Source: JBFMFB01 sp040752115
GTDB lineage: Bacteria > Pseudomonadota > Gammaproteobacteria > Burkholderiales > Sulfuricellaceae
DNA: 64,000 bases
Direction: 5' to 3'
NCBI GenBank assembly: GCA_040752115.1
Contig: JBFMFB010000005.1
Location: 1 to 64,000, forward strand
The notes under the pieces are model-generated. The model was not told the DNA's origin, searched no databases, and was given only the letters and a program-made list of their open reading frames with translations. The position numbers and the translations under genes are program-made. This document shows, piece by piece, positions 19,398 to 26,923 of this stretch (positions are counted from its first letter, which is position 1; each line of letters opens with the position of its first letter).

Positions 19398-19427
19398 TTG
19401 CATAACTCTATGTCAATGCAGTAAAAT
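19398..19427 (+). promoter_or_regulatory. promoter of the Fic gene with internal inverted repeat
   Basis: TTGCAT (-35, 19398-19403) and TAAAAT (-10, 19422-19427) are spaced by 18 bases. TGCAT and ATGCA form an inverted repeat inside the promoter. Predicted transcription starts only about seven bases before the fic ATG, which has no ribosome site, so the mRNA may be nearly leaderless. Confidence 0.5.
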
Positions 19428-19441
19428 CACCACCAATATTA

Positions 19442-20653
19442 ATGGACATTTTTCTGGACATTGCGTTGGACAGACTGCCCGATCATACCTTTCGCGTGGA
19501 AACCGACCGATTCGGCCCCTTCGTTTTCAAGGTCGGGGTGGACATGTCGGAAGTGGCGCCGTTGCTGGCTCGCGTCGAGGATGCGCATGGCTTTTTCCGC
19601 GATTCCCCGCTGTCGCAGGCGGCCAACCGGCTCGAAAAAGAGGTGCTGGTTTCCAGCATCTACGGGACAAACACCATCGAAGGCGGGCGGCTCACCGAGC
19701 AGGAAACCGCCCGGATACTGGAGGAAGACCCGGCGAAGGTCAAAGAAGAGGAGGCTAGGCGCGTTGCAAACATCAAGCGTGCTTATGATCTTGCCCAAAA
19801 AGCGGCGCTCGATCCGGCATGGCAGCTCGATGTCGATTTCATCCGCCAGCTCCACGCGGCGATCACCGAGGGTCTAAGCAGCGTCGAATCGCGCAACCAG
19901 CCCGGCGTCTTGCGGGACAACCCCAAAACCGTCGTTACCGAAGTCGGCTCGGCAGAAACAGGAGGGCGCTACAAGCCTCCTCAATCCGGGCGGGATGTGG
20001 CCCGCCTGCTCGCCGCGCTGGTGGAGTGGCATGCGGAATTGCAGCAACGGGGCGTTCCGGCGCTCATCCGGGCGCCGCTGTTTCACCTCCATTTCGAATT
20101 GATCCACCCTTTCTGGGATGGAAACGGCCGTGTCGGGCGGGTGCTCGAGGCCACCCTCCTGCTCGCCGCCGGCTACCGTTACGCGCCGTTCGCCCTGGCG
20201 CGGTTTTACCTGGACGAAATCCACCGCTACTTCGCCCTGTTCAACACCTGCCGGCGCAAGGCCGGCAAGGGCGACGCTCATCCGAACACCGATTTCGTCG
20301 TCTTCCACCTCGAAGGCATGCTGGCGACGATCAAGCGCCTGCACCATCGGGTAAACAGGATCATCGGCGTGCTGTTGTTCGCGAACAGCGTGAAAAGAAT
20401 GTCCGATACCAAAGAGATCAACGCCCGCCAGTACGCCATCGTTTCCCACGTGCTCGATGCCGGCGATCCCATGCCGCTCGAAGAGCTGCTCCGGACCCCT
20501 TGGTATCTCGCGCTGTATGCAAAACGCAACGATAAGACCCGGCGGCGTGACCTTTCGGCGTTGCGCGAAAAAGGAGTGCTGGTCCTGGATAAAAATGGGC
20601 GCTTGTGGCCAGGGTTCGTGGCGCTGGACGATAAAGCCGATCCCGATGAATAA
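19442..20653 (+). CDS. Fic-domain protein AMPylase, class II (N-terminal inhibitory helix)
   Basis: Fic proteins transfer AMP or another nucleotide part from ATP to a hydroxyl side chain of a target protein. The catalytic motif HPFWDGNGRVGR is at about residues 222-233. An inhibitory (S/T)xxxE(G/N) motif is present as TNTIEG near residue 76, upstream of the core, which defines class II. A winged-helix-like C-terminal part follows (PLEELLRTPW to RRRDLSALREKGVL). At 403 residues it is full length. Target unknown; no separate FicA-like antitoxin is next to it. Confidence 0.9.
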   Translation: MDIFLDIALDRLPDHTFRVETDRFGPFVFKVGVDMSEVAPLLARVEDAHGFFRDSPLSQAANRLEKEVLVSSIYGTNTIEGGRLTEQETARILEEDPAKVKEEEARRVANIKRAYDLAQKAALDPAWQLDVDFIRQLHAAITEGLSSVESRNQPGVLRDNPKTVVTEVGSAETGGRYKPPQSGRDVARLLAALVEWHAELQQRGVPALIRAPLFHLHFELIHPFWDGNGRVGRVLEATLLLAAGYRYAPFALARFYLDEIHRYFALFNTCRRKAGKGDAHPNTDFVVFHLEGMLATIKRLHHRVNRIIGVLLFANSVKRMSDTKEINARQYAIVSHVLDAGDPMPLEELLRTPWYLALYAKRNDKTRRRDLSALREKGVLVLDKNGRLWPGFVALDDKADPDE

Positions 20654-20720
20654 TGGCCGATGGCGTCCGATCTGAATTTGCTCCTCGATTGGCGGCGGGA
20701 AAATGCGAGAACACGGATAA

Positions 20721-21353
20721 ATGCTTGAAACCGCGGGCGTAGCCCTGGCAACCTTTTTCGCGACGGTCGGGCCGATCGACGTGGCGGCCATGTTCGCCGC
20801 ATTGACGGTGACGGCGACCGCCGCCGAAAAGCGTTCCATCGCCATCCGCGGGGCGGTGACCGCCACGGTGATCCTGGTGGTGTTCGCACTGCTCGGAAAA
20901 TTTCTCCTGGCCGGCCTCGGCATATCGCTGGCGGCGCTCAGGACGGCGGGCGGAGTCTTGCTGCTCTTGATCAGCATCGAGATGGTCTTCGCCCGCTCTT
21001 CCGGCGCCACCTCCACCACCGACGAAGAGGCGAAGGAAGCCAAACGCAAGCAGGACATCGCCATCTTCCCGCTGGCCACGCCCCTGATCGCAGGTCCCGG
21101 CGCCATGGGCGCGGCCATCCTGCTGATGGCGAACGCCGAGGGGCAATGGGCGCAGCAACTGGTCGTCCTGGCGTCGCTCCTGGCGATCATGTTCGTCACC
21201 TTCGTTTCCATGCTGACCGCCGCGCAAATACACCGGTTTCTGGGCGTCACCGGAATGCACGTGATCACGCGGGTGTTCGGCGTGCTGCTGTCTGCCCTGG
21301 CGGTGCAGTTCGTGTTTGACGGCATCGCCCAGAGCGGTTTAATTAGCCGGTAG
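20721..21353 (+). CDS. MarC family integral membrane protein
   Basis: This is a 210-residue inner-membrane protein with six predicted helices. The first helix region has the ATFFATVGPIDVAAMF pattern and helix four has the FPLATPLIAGPGAM motif, both typical of MarC/YhgN (NAAT) proteins. Members have been linked loosely to amino-acid transport, but no activity is firmly established for most. The ATG at 20721 has only weak ribosome-site character. A DUF2288 gene follows 26 bases later and is probably co-transcribed. Confidence 0.88.
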   Translation: MLETAGVALATFFATVGPIDVAAMFAALTVTATAAEKRSIAIRGAVTATVILVVFALLGKFLLAGLGISLAALRTAGGVLLLLISIEMVFARSSGATSTTDEEAKEAKRKQDIAIFPLATPLIAGPGAMGAAILLMANAEGQWAQQLVVLASLLAIMFVTFVSMLTAAQIHRFLGVTGMHVITRVFGVLLSALAVQFVFDGIAQSGLISR

Positions 21354-21379
21354 GCCCGGGAAAAAATGGAATATTGCAG

Positions 21380-21685
21380 ATGACTGGAACAGAACAGCGC
21401 GACGAGATTTACCGGGCCAAGGTGAATCTGGAAACATCCCAAATGGAGTGGAAGGAACTGGAACGCTTTTTTGCCAGCGGAGCGATGATTTCAGTGGAGC
21501 CGGAGCTGGACCTGGTCGAGGTCGCCTTTCAGATTTCGCAGGACAACAAGAAGCAGGTCGAGAACTGGCTGGCGGAGAGGAAAATCGGAAAGGTGTCGGA
21601 CGAGCAGGCCAGGAGGTGGTCCGAAGCAAACGCCGCGCTGTGGGCGGTGGTGGTGAAACCCTGGGTGCTGGTCCAGCCGGTGTAG
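21380..21685 (+). CDS. DUF2288 family protein
   Basis: A compact acidic protein of 101 residues with the family pattern: a start with YRAKVNLETSQMEWKELERFF, then LDLVEVA near residue 45 and a final ALWAVVVKPWVLVQ. The fold is predicted all-helical with no transmembrane segment. The function is unknown. An ATG at 21380 and a TTG at 21374 are both possible starts. It ends 21 bases before hsdR and marks the left border of the defence island. Confidence 0.82.
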   Translation: MTGTEQRDEIYRAKVNLETSQMEWKELERFFASGAMISVEPELDLVEVAFQISQDNKKQVENWLAERKIGKVSDEQARRWSEANAALWAVVVKPWVLVQPV

Positions 21686-21706
21686 ACCCTGGGGGAGGCC
21701 GCCGCC

Positions 21707-22144
21707 ATGCCAAACGAACAGGACGCCAGATCGAACATCGACCGCCTGCTCCATGCAGCAGGCTGGCGCGTGTTCGACGCTGCCCACGCCAACATCCACG
21801 CCGCGCGCGGCGTAGCAATCCGCGAGTTTCCGCTCAAATCCGGCCATGGCTTCGCCGACTACCTGCTTTACATCGACGGCAAGGCCGCCGGGGTGATCGA
21901 GGCCAAGAAGGAAGGCGTCACCCTTACCGGCGTCGAAACCCAGTCCGACAAATACCTTCAGGGCTTGCCCGACGGCCTGCCGCGCTGGGGCAACCCGCTG
22001 CCGTTCTCGTACCAGTCCACCGGCGTCGAAACCCGCTTCACCAATGGCCTCGATCCAGCGCCGCGCTCGCGCCCGGTGTTCGCTTTTCACCAACCCAAAC
22101 TGCTCGCCGGCTGGCTCGGCCAAACCACTGTTCCCCCCCCTTGA
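21707..22144 (+). CDS. hsdR: type I restriction subunit HsdR, N-terminal part (frameshifted)
   Basis: This opens the R subunit, which carries the endonuclease. GGGGGAGG lies upstream of the ATG. The nuclease core is visible as GFADYLLYIDGKAAGVIEAKKEG, with Asp and the ExK pair of a PD-(D/E)XK active site (residues 46-66). The frame ends at a TGA right after a run of eight C bases (22133-22140) inside a palindromic repeat. Removing one C joins it without loss to the helicase part downstream, through the peptide VPPLEKGGIGGISP. It is therefore one gene split by a single-base shift: a sequencing error, a mutation or a phase-variable switch. Confidence 0.85.
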   Translation: MPNEQDARSNIDRLLHAAGWRVFDAAHANIHAARGVAIREFPLKSGHGFADYLLYIDGKAAGVIEAKKEGVTLTGVETQSDKYLQGLPDGLPRWGNPLPFSYQSTGVETRFTNGLDPAPRSRPVFAFHQPKLLAGWLGQTTVPPP

Positions 22145-22170
22145 AAAAGGGGGGATAGGGGGGATTTCAC
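22131..22170. repeat. palindromic repeat with C8 tract at the hsdR frameshift
   Basis: A C8 run, TT, GAAA, AA and a G6 run form a stem-loop, followed by a second G run. It belongs to the same family as the copies at 3396, 23820, 31111 and 35811. In the restored hsdR frame it encodes PPLEKGGIGG. Confidence 0.85.
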
Positions 22171-22199
22171 CGGCCGTGAACGAACCTCCCGGCGCATAT

Positions 22200-24635
22200 A
22201 TGGCCTCCACCTTCCTCGCCAGGCTGCAATCCATGCCCGAGCTCAAGGAAGCCGGCCTCTGGCCCGCCCAGATCAAAGCCATCCGGAACCTCGAAGTCTC
22301 GCTGAAGGAAAACCGCTCCCGCGCCCTGATCCAGATGGCCACCGGCTCGGGCAAGACTTTCACCGCGATTTCCTTCATCTACCGCCTGATCAAATTCGCG
22401 GGCGCAAGAAGAGTCCTGTTCCTGGTGGACCGCGGCAACCTCGGCGACCAGACGCTGAAGGAATTCCAGCAATACGCCTCGCCCTACAACAACTTCAAGT
22501 TCACCGAGGAATACATCGTCCAGCGCCTGCAAGGCAACACCCTCGACACCACCGCACGGGTCTGCATCTGCACCATCCAGCGCATGTATTCCATGCTCAA
22601 GGGCAAGGAACTGCCGGAAGAGCTGGAAGAAGAATCGGTCGACCAGCTCGGCGGCCTGTTCAAACAGCCCGAGCCCATCGAGTACAACCCTAATATTCCG
22701 ATTGAGACCTTTGACATCATCGTCACCGACGAATGCCACCGCTCCATCTACAACCTCTGGGCGCAGGTGCTGGAGTACTTCGACGCCTACCTCATCGGCC
22801 TCACCGCTACGCCCAGCAAGCAGACCTTCGGTTTCTTCCACCAGAACCTGGTAATGGAATACAATCACGAAATGGCCGTGGCCGACGGCGTCAACGTCAA
22901 CTACGACGTCTACCGCATCCGCACCGCCATCACCGAGGCCGGTTCCAAGGTCGAGTCCGGCTACGCGGTGCAGATCATGGAGCGCGATACGCGCAAGAAG
23001 CGCTGGGAACAGCTCGACGACGACTTCAGCTACGACCCCAACCAGCTCGACCGCGACGTGGTCGCCCCGGACCAGATCCGCAAGATCATCCAGACCTACC
23101 GCGACAAGCTGTTCACCGAAATCTTTCCCGGCCGCGAGTGGGTGCCCAAGACCCTCATTTTCGCCAAGGACGACGCCCACGCCGAAAACATAGTCGAAAT
23201 CGTGCGCGAGGAATTCGGCAAGGGCAACGACTTCGCCCAGAAGATTACCTACCGCACCACCGGCGCGAAGCCCAAAGACCTCATCAACGAATTCCGCACC
23301 AGCCCCATGCCTAGAGTCGCCGTCACGGTGGACATGATCGCCACAGGCACCGACATCAAGGCAGTGGAAGTCGTTTTCTTCATGCGCGCCGTCAAATCCC
23401 GCGCCTTCTTCGAGCAAATGAAAGGCCGCGGCGTGCGCGTCATCAAGCCCGATGACCTGCAAAGCGTCACCCCCGATGCGATTACGAAAGACCACTTCGT
23501 CATCGTCGATGCCGTCGGCGTGTGCGAGCAGGACAAGACCGACTCCCGCCCCATGGAGCAGAAGCCCACCGTCAGCTTCGAAAAGCTCATGCAGGCCGTC
23601 GCCTTCGGCAACACCGAAGACGACGTGCTCTCGTCCCTGGCCGGGCGGCTGGCCCGCATGGAACACCGCATGAGCGCCGAAGACGACAAGAAAATTCGCG
23701 CCGCCACCGGCGGATTGGGTTTAAGGGATCTCGCCCACCAGATCGTCCAATCCCTCGACCCGGACCTTGAACTCCCCTCCCCCGCGAGCGGGGGAGGGGC
23801 CGGGGGAGAGGGCCCCGTTTCCCCCCTTGATAAAGGGGGGCCAGGGGGGATTTCACCCTCGCAACAAGCCCGCATTGCCGCCACCAAGCCCCTGTGCGAC
23901 CCAACCCTGCGCCAGCTTATCCTGGACATCAAAGCCAAGAACGAAGTCGTCATCGACATCATCAGTGCCGACGAAGTCATCGATGCCGGTTTCTCCCCCG
24001 AAGCCCTCGACCGCGCCAAAGGCATGGTCCAATCCTTCGAGCAGTTCATCGCCGAGCACAAGGACGAAATCACCGCCCTGCAAGTGCTCTACAGCAGACC
24101 CTACAAACACCGCCTCACCTTCGAGGCCGTGAAAGAACTCGCCGACGCCATCGAAAAGCCGCCCTACCTGTGGAACGAATCCCAGCTCTGGAACGCCTAC
24201 GCCGCCCTGGAAAAGAGCAAGGTCAAAGGCGCCAGCGGCAAACGCATCCTCACCGACCTCGTCTCGCTAGTTAGATTTGCGATCCACCAGGACAACGAAC
24301 TCATCCCCTTCCCCGAGCGCGTCAACGCCAACTTCAAGGCGTGGCTCGCCACCCAACGGATAGCCCCCTCGCCCCAGCGGGGAGAGGGCACAACCACATC
24401 CCCTCTCCCTCAGGGAGAGGGTAGGGGTGAGGGTGGGGTTAGCCGCTTCACCCCCGAACAACTCAAATGGCTCGAAATGATCCGCGACCACATCGCCGCA
24501 AACCTCGGCATCGAGCCGGATGACTTCGAGTATGCCCCGTTCTCGCAGCACGGCGGACTCGGCAAAGTGCATCAACTGTTCGGTGACAAGCTGAATGCGA
24601 TGATTGAAGAATTGAACGAGACCTTGGCTGCATGA
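22200..24635 (+). CDS. hsdR: type I restriction subunit HsdR, helicase and C-terminal part
   Basis: This is the translocase half of HsdR: Walker A MATGSGKTF near the start of the helicase, DECHRS (DEAD-like), GLTATP and a late motif around VDMIATGTDIKAVEVVFFMRAVKSRAFFEQMKGR (quoted only as a location, near codon 380-410). The open frame reaches back beyond the repeat to 22044; the first ATG after the repeat is at 22200, so unshifted translation could yield a nuclease-less protein. Two further palindromic repeats are translated within it. The C-terminus, ending MIEELNETLAA, is the EcoEI-type HsdM-interaction region. A near copy of this tail lies before hsdS. Confidence 0.85.
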   Translation: MASTFLARLQSMPELKEAGLWPAQIKAIRNLEVSLKENRSRALIQMATGSGKTFTAISFIYRLIKFAGARRVLFLVDRGNLGDQTLKEFQQYASPYNNFKFTEEYIVQRLQGNTLDTTARVCICTIQRMYSMLKGKELPEELEEESVDQLGGLFKQPEPIEYNPNIPIETFDIIVTDECHRSIYNLWAQVLEYFDAYLIGLTATPSKQTFGFFHQNLVMEYNHEMAVADGVNVNYDVYRIRTAITEAGSKVESGYAVQIMERDTRKKRWEQLDDDFSYDPNQLDRDVVAPDQIRKIIQTYRDKLFTEIFPGREWVPKTLIFAKDDAHAENIVEIVREEFGKGNDFAQKITYRTTGAKPKDLINEFRTSPMPRVAVTVDMIATGTDIKAVEVVFFMRAVKSRAFFEQMKGRGVRVIKPDDLQSVTPDAITKDHFVIVDAVGVCEQDKTDSRPMEQKPTVSFEKLMQAVAFGNTEDDVLSSLAGRLARMEHRMSAEDDKKIRAATGGLGLRDLAHQIVQSLDPDLELPSPASGGGAGGEGPVSPLDKGGPGGISPSQQARIAATKPLCDPTLRQLILDIKAKNEVVIDIISADEVIDAGFSPEALDRAKGMVQSFEQFIAEHKDEITALQVLYSRPYKHRLTFEAVKELADAIEKPPYLWNESQLWNAYAALEKSKVKGASGKRILTDLVSLVRFAIHQDNELIPFPERVNANFKAWLATQRIAPSPQRGEGTTTSPLPQGEGRGEGGVSRFTPEQLKWLEMIRDHIAANLGIEPDDFEYAPFSQHGGLGKVHQLFGDKLNAMIEELNETLAA
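23772..23856. repeat. two palindromic repeats read in frame inside hsdR
   Basis: First, CCCCTCCCCC and GGGGGAGGGG form a perfect 10-base-pair stem (23774-23799). Then comes a C-run/AA/G-run repeat at 23820-23856. Together they add a Gly-rich spacer ending SPLDKGGPGGISP between the helicase and C-terminal domains without breaking the frame. Confidence 0.8.
24363..24436. repeat. paired palindromic repeats near the hsdR 3' end
   Basis: CCCTCTCCC and GGGAGAGGG form a perfect stem around TCA (24401-24421). A similar imperfect hairpin precedes it (24365-24388). Both are translated in frame as a Pro/Gln/Gly-rich insert in the C-terminal domain. Confidence 0.75.
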
Positions 24636-24730
24636 AGGGGGCGGAACATGCAAAGCGTACTGTGCATATTTCGTTCAGAAACCCCGAGTGAGCCTATGCC
24701 AAAGTGATTGTCCACTTGCAGTAGACCTCG

Positions 24731-24754
24731 TACGGTACTAAAATTAGTACCGTA
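24731..24754. promoter_or_regulatory. perfect 24-base palindrome, operator of the RelBE-like pair
   Basis: TACGGTACTAA, two A bases, then TTAGTACCGTA: both 11-base arms match exactly. It lies 21 bases before the antitoxin ATG, where Phd/RelB-type antitoxins bind to repress their own operon. Confidence 0.7.
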
Positions 24755-24775
24755 AACGTATGGTAGGAGTTGAAC

Positions 24776-25048
24776 ATGAACATCGTCCCCGCCCAGGAAA
24801 TCAAGCGCCGCGGCATCGCCGCCGTGGATGAAGCCCTGGCCCATGGCCCGGTGCACGTCATCAAGAATAACCGCCCGCAATACGTGGTGCTGACCGAAGA
24901 GCGCTACAGCGAACTGATCGAAGCCCAGGAGGAAGCCGCCCTGGCCCGCATCAAGGCCTCGCTGGAGGATGCCAAGGCTGGCCGTGTCACCCGTCACGCC
25001 AGCGTGGAAGCCCTGCTGCAACACCTGGACAGCGAACCGGCGGCATGA
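24776..25048 (+). CDS. type II antitoxin, Phd/YefM or RelB-like
   Basis: A small protein of 90 residues. Its N-terminal half (IVPAQEIKRRGIAAVDEAL...GPVHVIKNNRPQYVVLTEERYSELI, a location rather than a run) has the beta-alpha pattern of Phd/YefM DNA-binding domains. The charged C-terminal helix would wrap the toxin. GGAG lies seven bases before the ATG. The perfect palindrome upstream is the likely autoregulatory site. It overlaps the toxin by ATGA, as in a typical antitoxin-first operon. It is inserted between hsdR and hsdS. Confidence 0.82.
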   Translation: MNIVPAQEIKRRGIAAVDEALAHGPVHVIKNNRPQYVVLTEERYSELIEAQEEAALARIKASLEDAKAGRVTRHASVEALLQHLDSEPAA

Positions 25049-25329
25049 CCTGGACCCTGGCCACCACGGCCTTCTTTGATCGCCGCGTCCGAAAGTTCCT
25101 GGCCAAGCATCCGGACCTGCGTCCCCGCTTCGCCGAAACCCTGGCCCAACTGGCCGCCGACCCCTTCCAACCCTCCCTGCGCCTTCATCCCCTCGGCGGC
25201 AAACTCCAGGGCCTGCAGGCCGTCAGCCTCACCTACAGCTACCGCTACCGCATTACCCTGACCGTACAAGTCACCGAACACGAAATCCTCCTGATCGACA
25301 TCGGCAGCCATGATGAGGTGTACGGGTGA
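25045..25329 (+). CDS. type II toxin, RelE/ParE superfamily
   Basis: This 94-residue basic protein has a RelE-like fold pattern: a start with ATTAFFDRRVRKFLAKHP, then LRLHPLGGKLQGLQAVSLTYSYRYRI and a closing ILLIDIGSHDEVYG, most like YafQ/ParE-type toxins. Members cut mRNA on the ribosome or poison gyrase; which applies here cannot be told. The ATGA overlap shows coupling to the antitoxin. The pair is a self-contained insertion, flanked by the hsdR 3' end on the left and a degenerate copy of that end on the right. Confidence 0.82.
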   Translation: MTWTLATTAFFDRRVRKFLAKHPDLRPRFAETLAQLAADPFQPSLRLHPLGGKLQGLQAVSLTYSYRYRITLTVQVTEHEILLIDIGSHDEVYG

Positions 25330-25358
25330 GCGGCAAGTTAAAGGTCGGTGAGCGGAGT

Positions 25359-25404
25359 GCGCCCTACGACGTAGGGTGGGTTAGGCCGGAGGCCGTAACC
25401 CGCC
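25359..25404. repeat. GTAGGG-type palindromic repeat
   Basis: GTAGGGTGGGTTA and TAACCCGCC pair around GGCCGGAGGCC. A related family recurs at 49970, 51067 and 59394. It lies between the toxin and the hsdR tail copy and may mark the insertion edge. Confidence 0.6.
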
Positions 25405-25419
25405 AAGGCAATACTGAGC

Positions 25420-25458
25420 GCGATGATTGAAAAATTGAACGAGACGTTGGCGGCGTAG
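25420..25458 (+). pseudogene. duplicate of the hsdR 3' tail
   Basis: The 39 bases match the last 39 bases of hsdR at 33 positions. They would encode MIEKLNETLAA and a stop, against MIEELNETLAA in hsdR. The hsdS ATG follows two bases after this stop, so this is probably the original hsdR-hsdS junction left behind when the toxin-antitoxin pair came in. Confidence 0.75.
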
Positions 25459-25460
25459 TT

Positions 25461-26921
25461 ATGGCGTTAACAATTCCCGTCGCGGAGATAGTCGAAAGCA
25501 GCAGGAACCCGCTACTTGGTAAGCACGCGTCCTGGGGCCGTGTATTGCTTGGCGAAATCGCGACCATTCAGAACGGTTTTCCCTTCAAGTCAACCCAGTT
25601 CACCAAGAGTGCAGGGATGCCGCTCATTCGGATTCGCGATGTCGGCGCAAACTGTACCGATACCAACTATGTCGGCGACTACGATCCTGCCTTTATTGTG
25701 AAGGCTGATGATCTGCTCATCGGGATGGATGGCGACTTCAATTGTGCGCGTTGGCGTGGACCGGATGGCCTGCTGAACCAGCGGGTTTGCCGAGTAATTC
25801 TGAAGTCGGATATTTACCATCCGAAACTTCTCGATTACGCCTTGCCGGGCTATCTCAAAGCCATCAACGACATGACGTCATCAGTGACGGTAAAGCACCT
25901 GTCATCGAAATCCATTGCGGAAATTCCGTTGCCGCTTCCGCCTATGGGGCAACAAAAACGCATCGTCGCTGAAATCGAAAAACAATTCTCCCGCCTCGAC
26001 GAAGCCGTCGCCAGCCTCAAGCGCGTCAAGGCCAACCTCAAGCGCTACAAAGCCGCCGTCCTCAAAGCCGCCGTCGAAGGCCGCCTCGTCGAAACCGAAG
26101 CCGAACTCGCCCGCCGTGAAGGCCGCGGCTACGAGACCGGCGAACAACTCCTGCAACGCATCCTCGAAACTCGCCGCAGCCAGTGGAAAGGCAAGGGCAA
26201 ATACAAAGAACCCGCCGCGCCTGATACCACCGACCTGCCCGAATTGCCGGAGGGGTGGGTATGGACCAGCGTTGACCAGCTGACTGGTGATTCTTTAATC
26301 GGATTGGACCGCGGGCGTGATCAGCAAAACTCTGAAGGTATTGGCACGCCTTACGTGAAAATGAACAACGTCACGATGGAGGGTGAAGTCACGAGCGAAG
26401 GGCTTGTTTATGTAGATGCTTCAAATGAAGAAAAGGAACGATTCAATCTCCAAGCCACTGATTTGTTATTTAACACGCGCAACAGCAAGGAGCTCGTCGG
26501 TAAAGTCGGAATCGTCGCCAGTCTTCCGAGAGGGGCCATTTACAACAATAATTTGATGCGTCTGCGGACTATAAATGGGGCCATGCCAAGCTTTGTTTGT
26601 TCGCAAATGTGCTCTAACGGATTTCGCAAACGAATGGAGTTGGTTAAGAAGGCCACGACGAATGTGGCTGCCGTTTATGCGAAGGATTTATTCCCTTTGC
26701 CGCTGGCATTGCCGCCCCTCACCGAACAACAGCGGATCGTTGCCGAAGTCGACCGTCGCCTCTCCCTTATCAGTGAGGTTGAGGCCCAGGTCGATGCCAA
26801 CCTCCTGCGTGCAGACCGCCTGCGCCAGTCGATTCTGACCAGCGCATTTTCAGGCCTACTAGGTAGCCGATTCTTTGAGACCATGCCAAATGCTGCGACC
26901 AAAGCGTCTGGGAAAGCATAG
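25461..26921 (+). CDS. hsdS: type I restriction specificity subunit HsdS
   Basis: HsdS chooses the DNA target for both methylation and cleavage. Its 486 residues hold two target-recognition domains (about 22-170 and 270-435). Each is followed by a conserved helical spacer with the LPPxxEQxRIVAExD pattern: LPPMGQQKRIVAEIEKQFS near 165 and LPPLTEQQRIVAEVDRRLS near 415. The domains look unrelated to each other, so a bipartite asymmetric site is expected. DNA of the second domain is visibly richer in A/T than the spacer, consistent with domain exchange. In HsdRMS operons it should adjoin hsdM; here 7.6 kb of cargo intervenes. Confidence 0.92.
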   Translation: MALTIPVAEIVESSRNPLLGKHASWGRVLLGEIATIQNGFPFKSTQFTKSAGMPLIRIRDVGANCTDTNYVGDYDPAFIVKADDLLIGMDGDFNCARWRGPDGLLNQRVCRVILKSDIYHPKLLDYALPGYLKAINDMTSSVTVKHLSSKSIAEIPLPLPPMGQQKRIVAEIEKQFSRLDEAVASLKRVKANLKRYKAAVLKAAVEGRLVETEAELARREGRGYETGEQLLQRILETRRSQWKGKGKYKEPAAPDTTDLPELPEGWVWTSVDQLTGDSLIGLDRGRDQQNSEGIGTPYVKMNNVTMEGEVTSEGLVYVDASNEEKERFNLQATDLLFNTRNSKELVGKVGIVASLPRGAIYNNNLMRLRTINGAMPSFVCSQMCSNGFRKRMELVKKATTNVAAVYAKDLFPLPLALPPLTEQQRIVAEVDRRLSLISEVEAQVDANLLRADRLRQSILTSAFSGLLGSRFFETMPNAATKASGKA

Positions 26922-26923
26922 CG

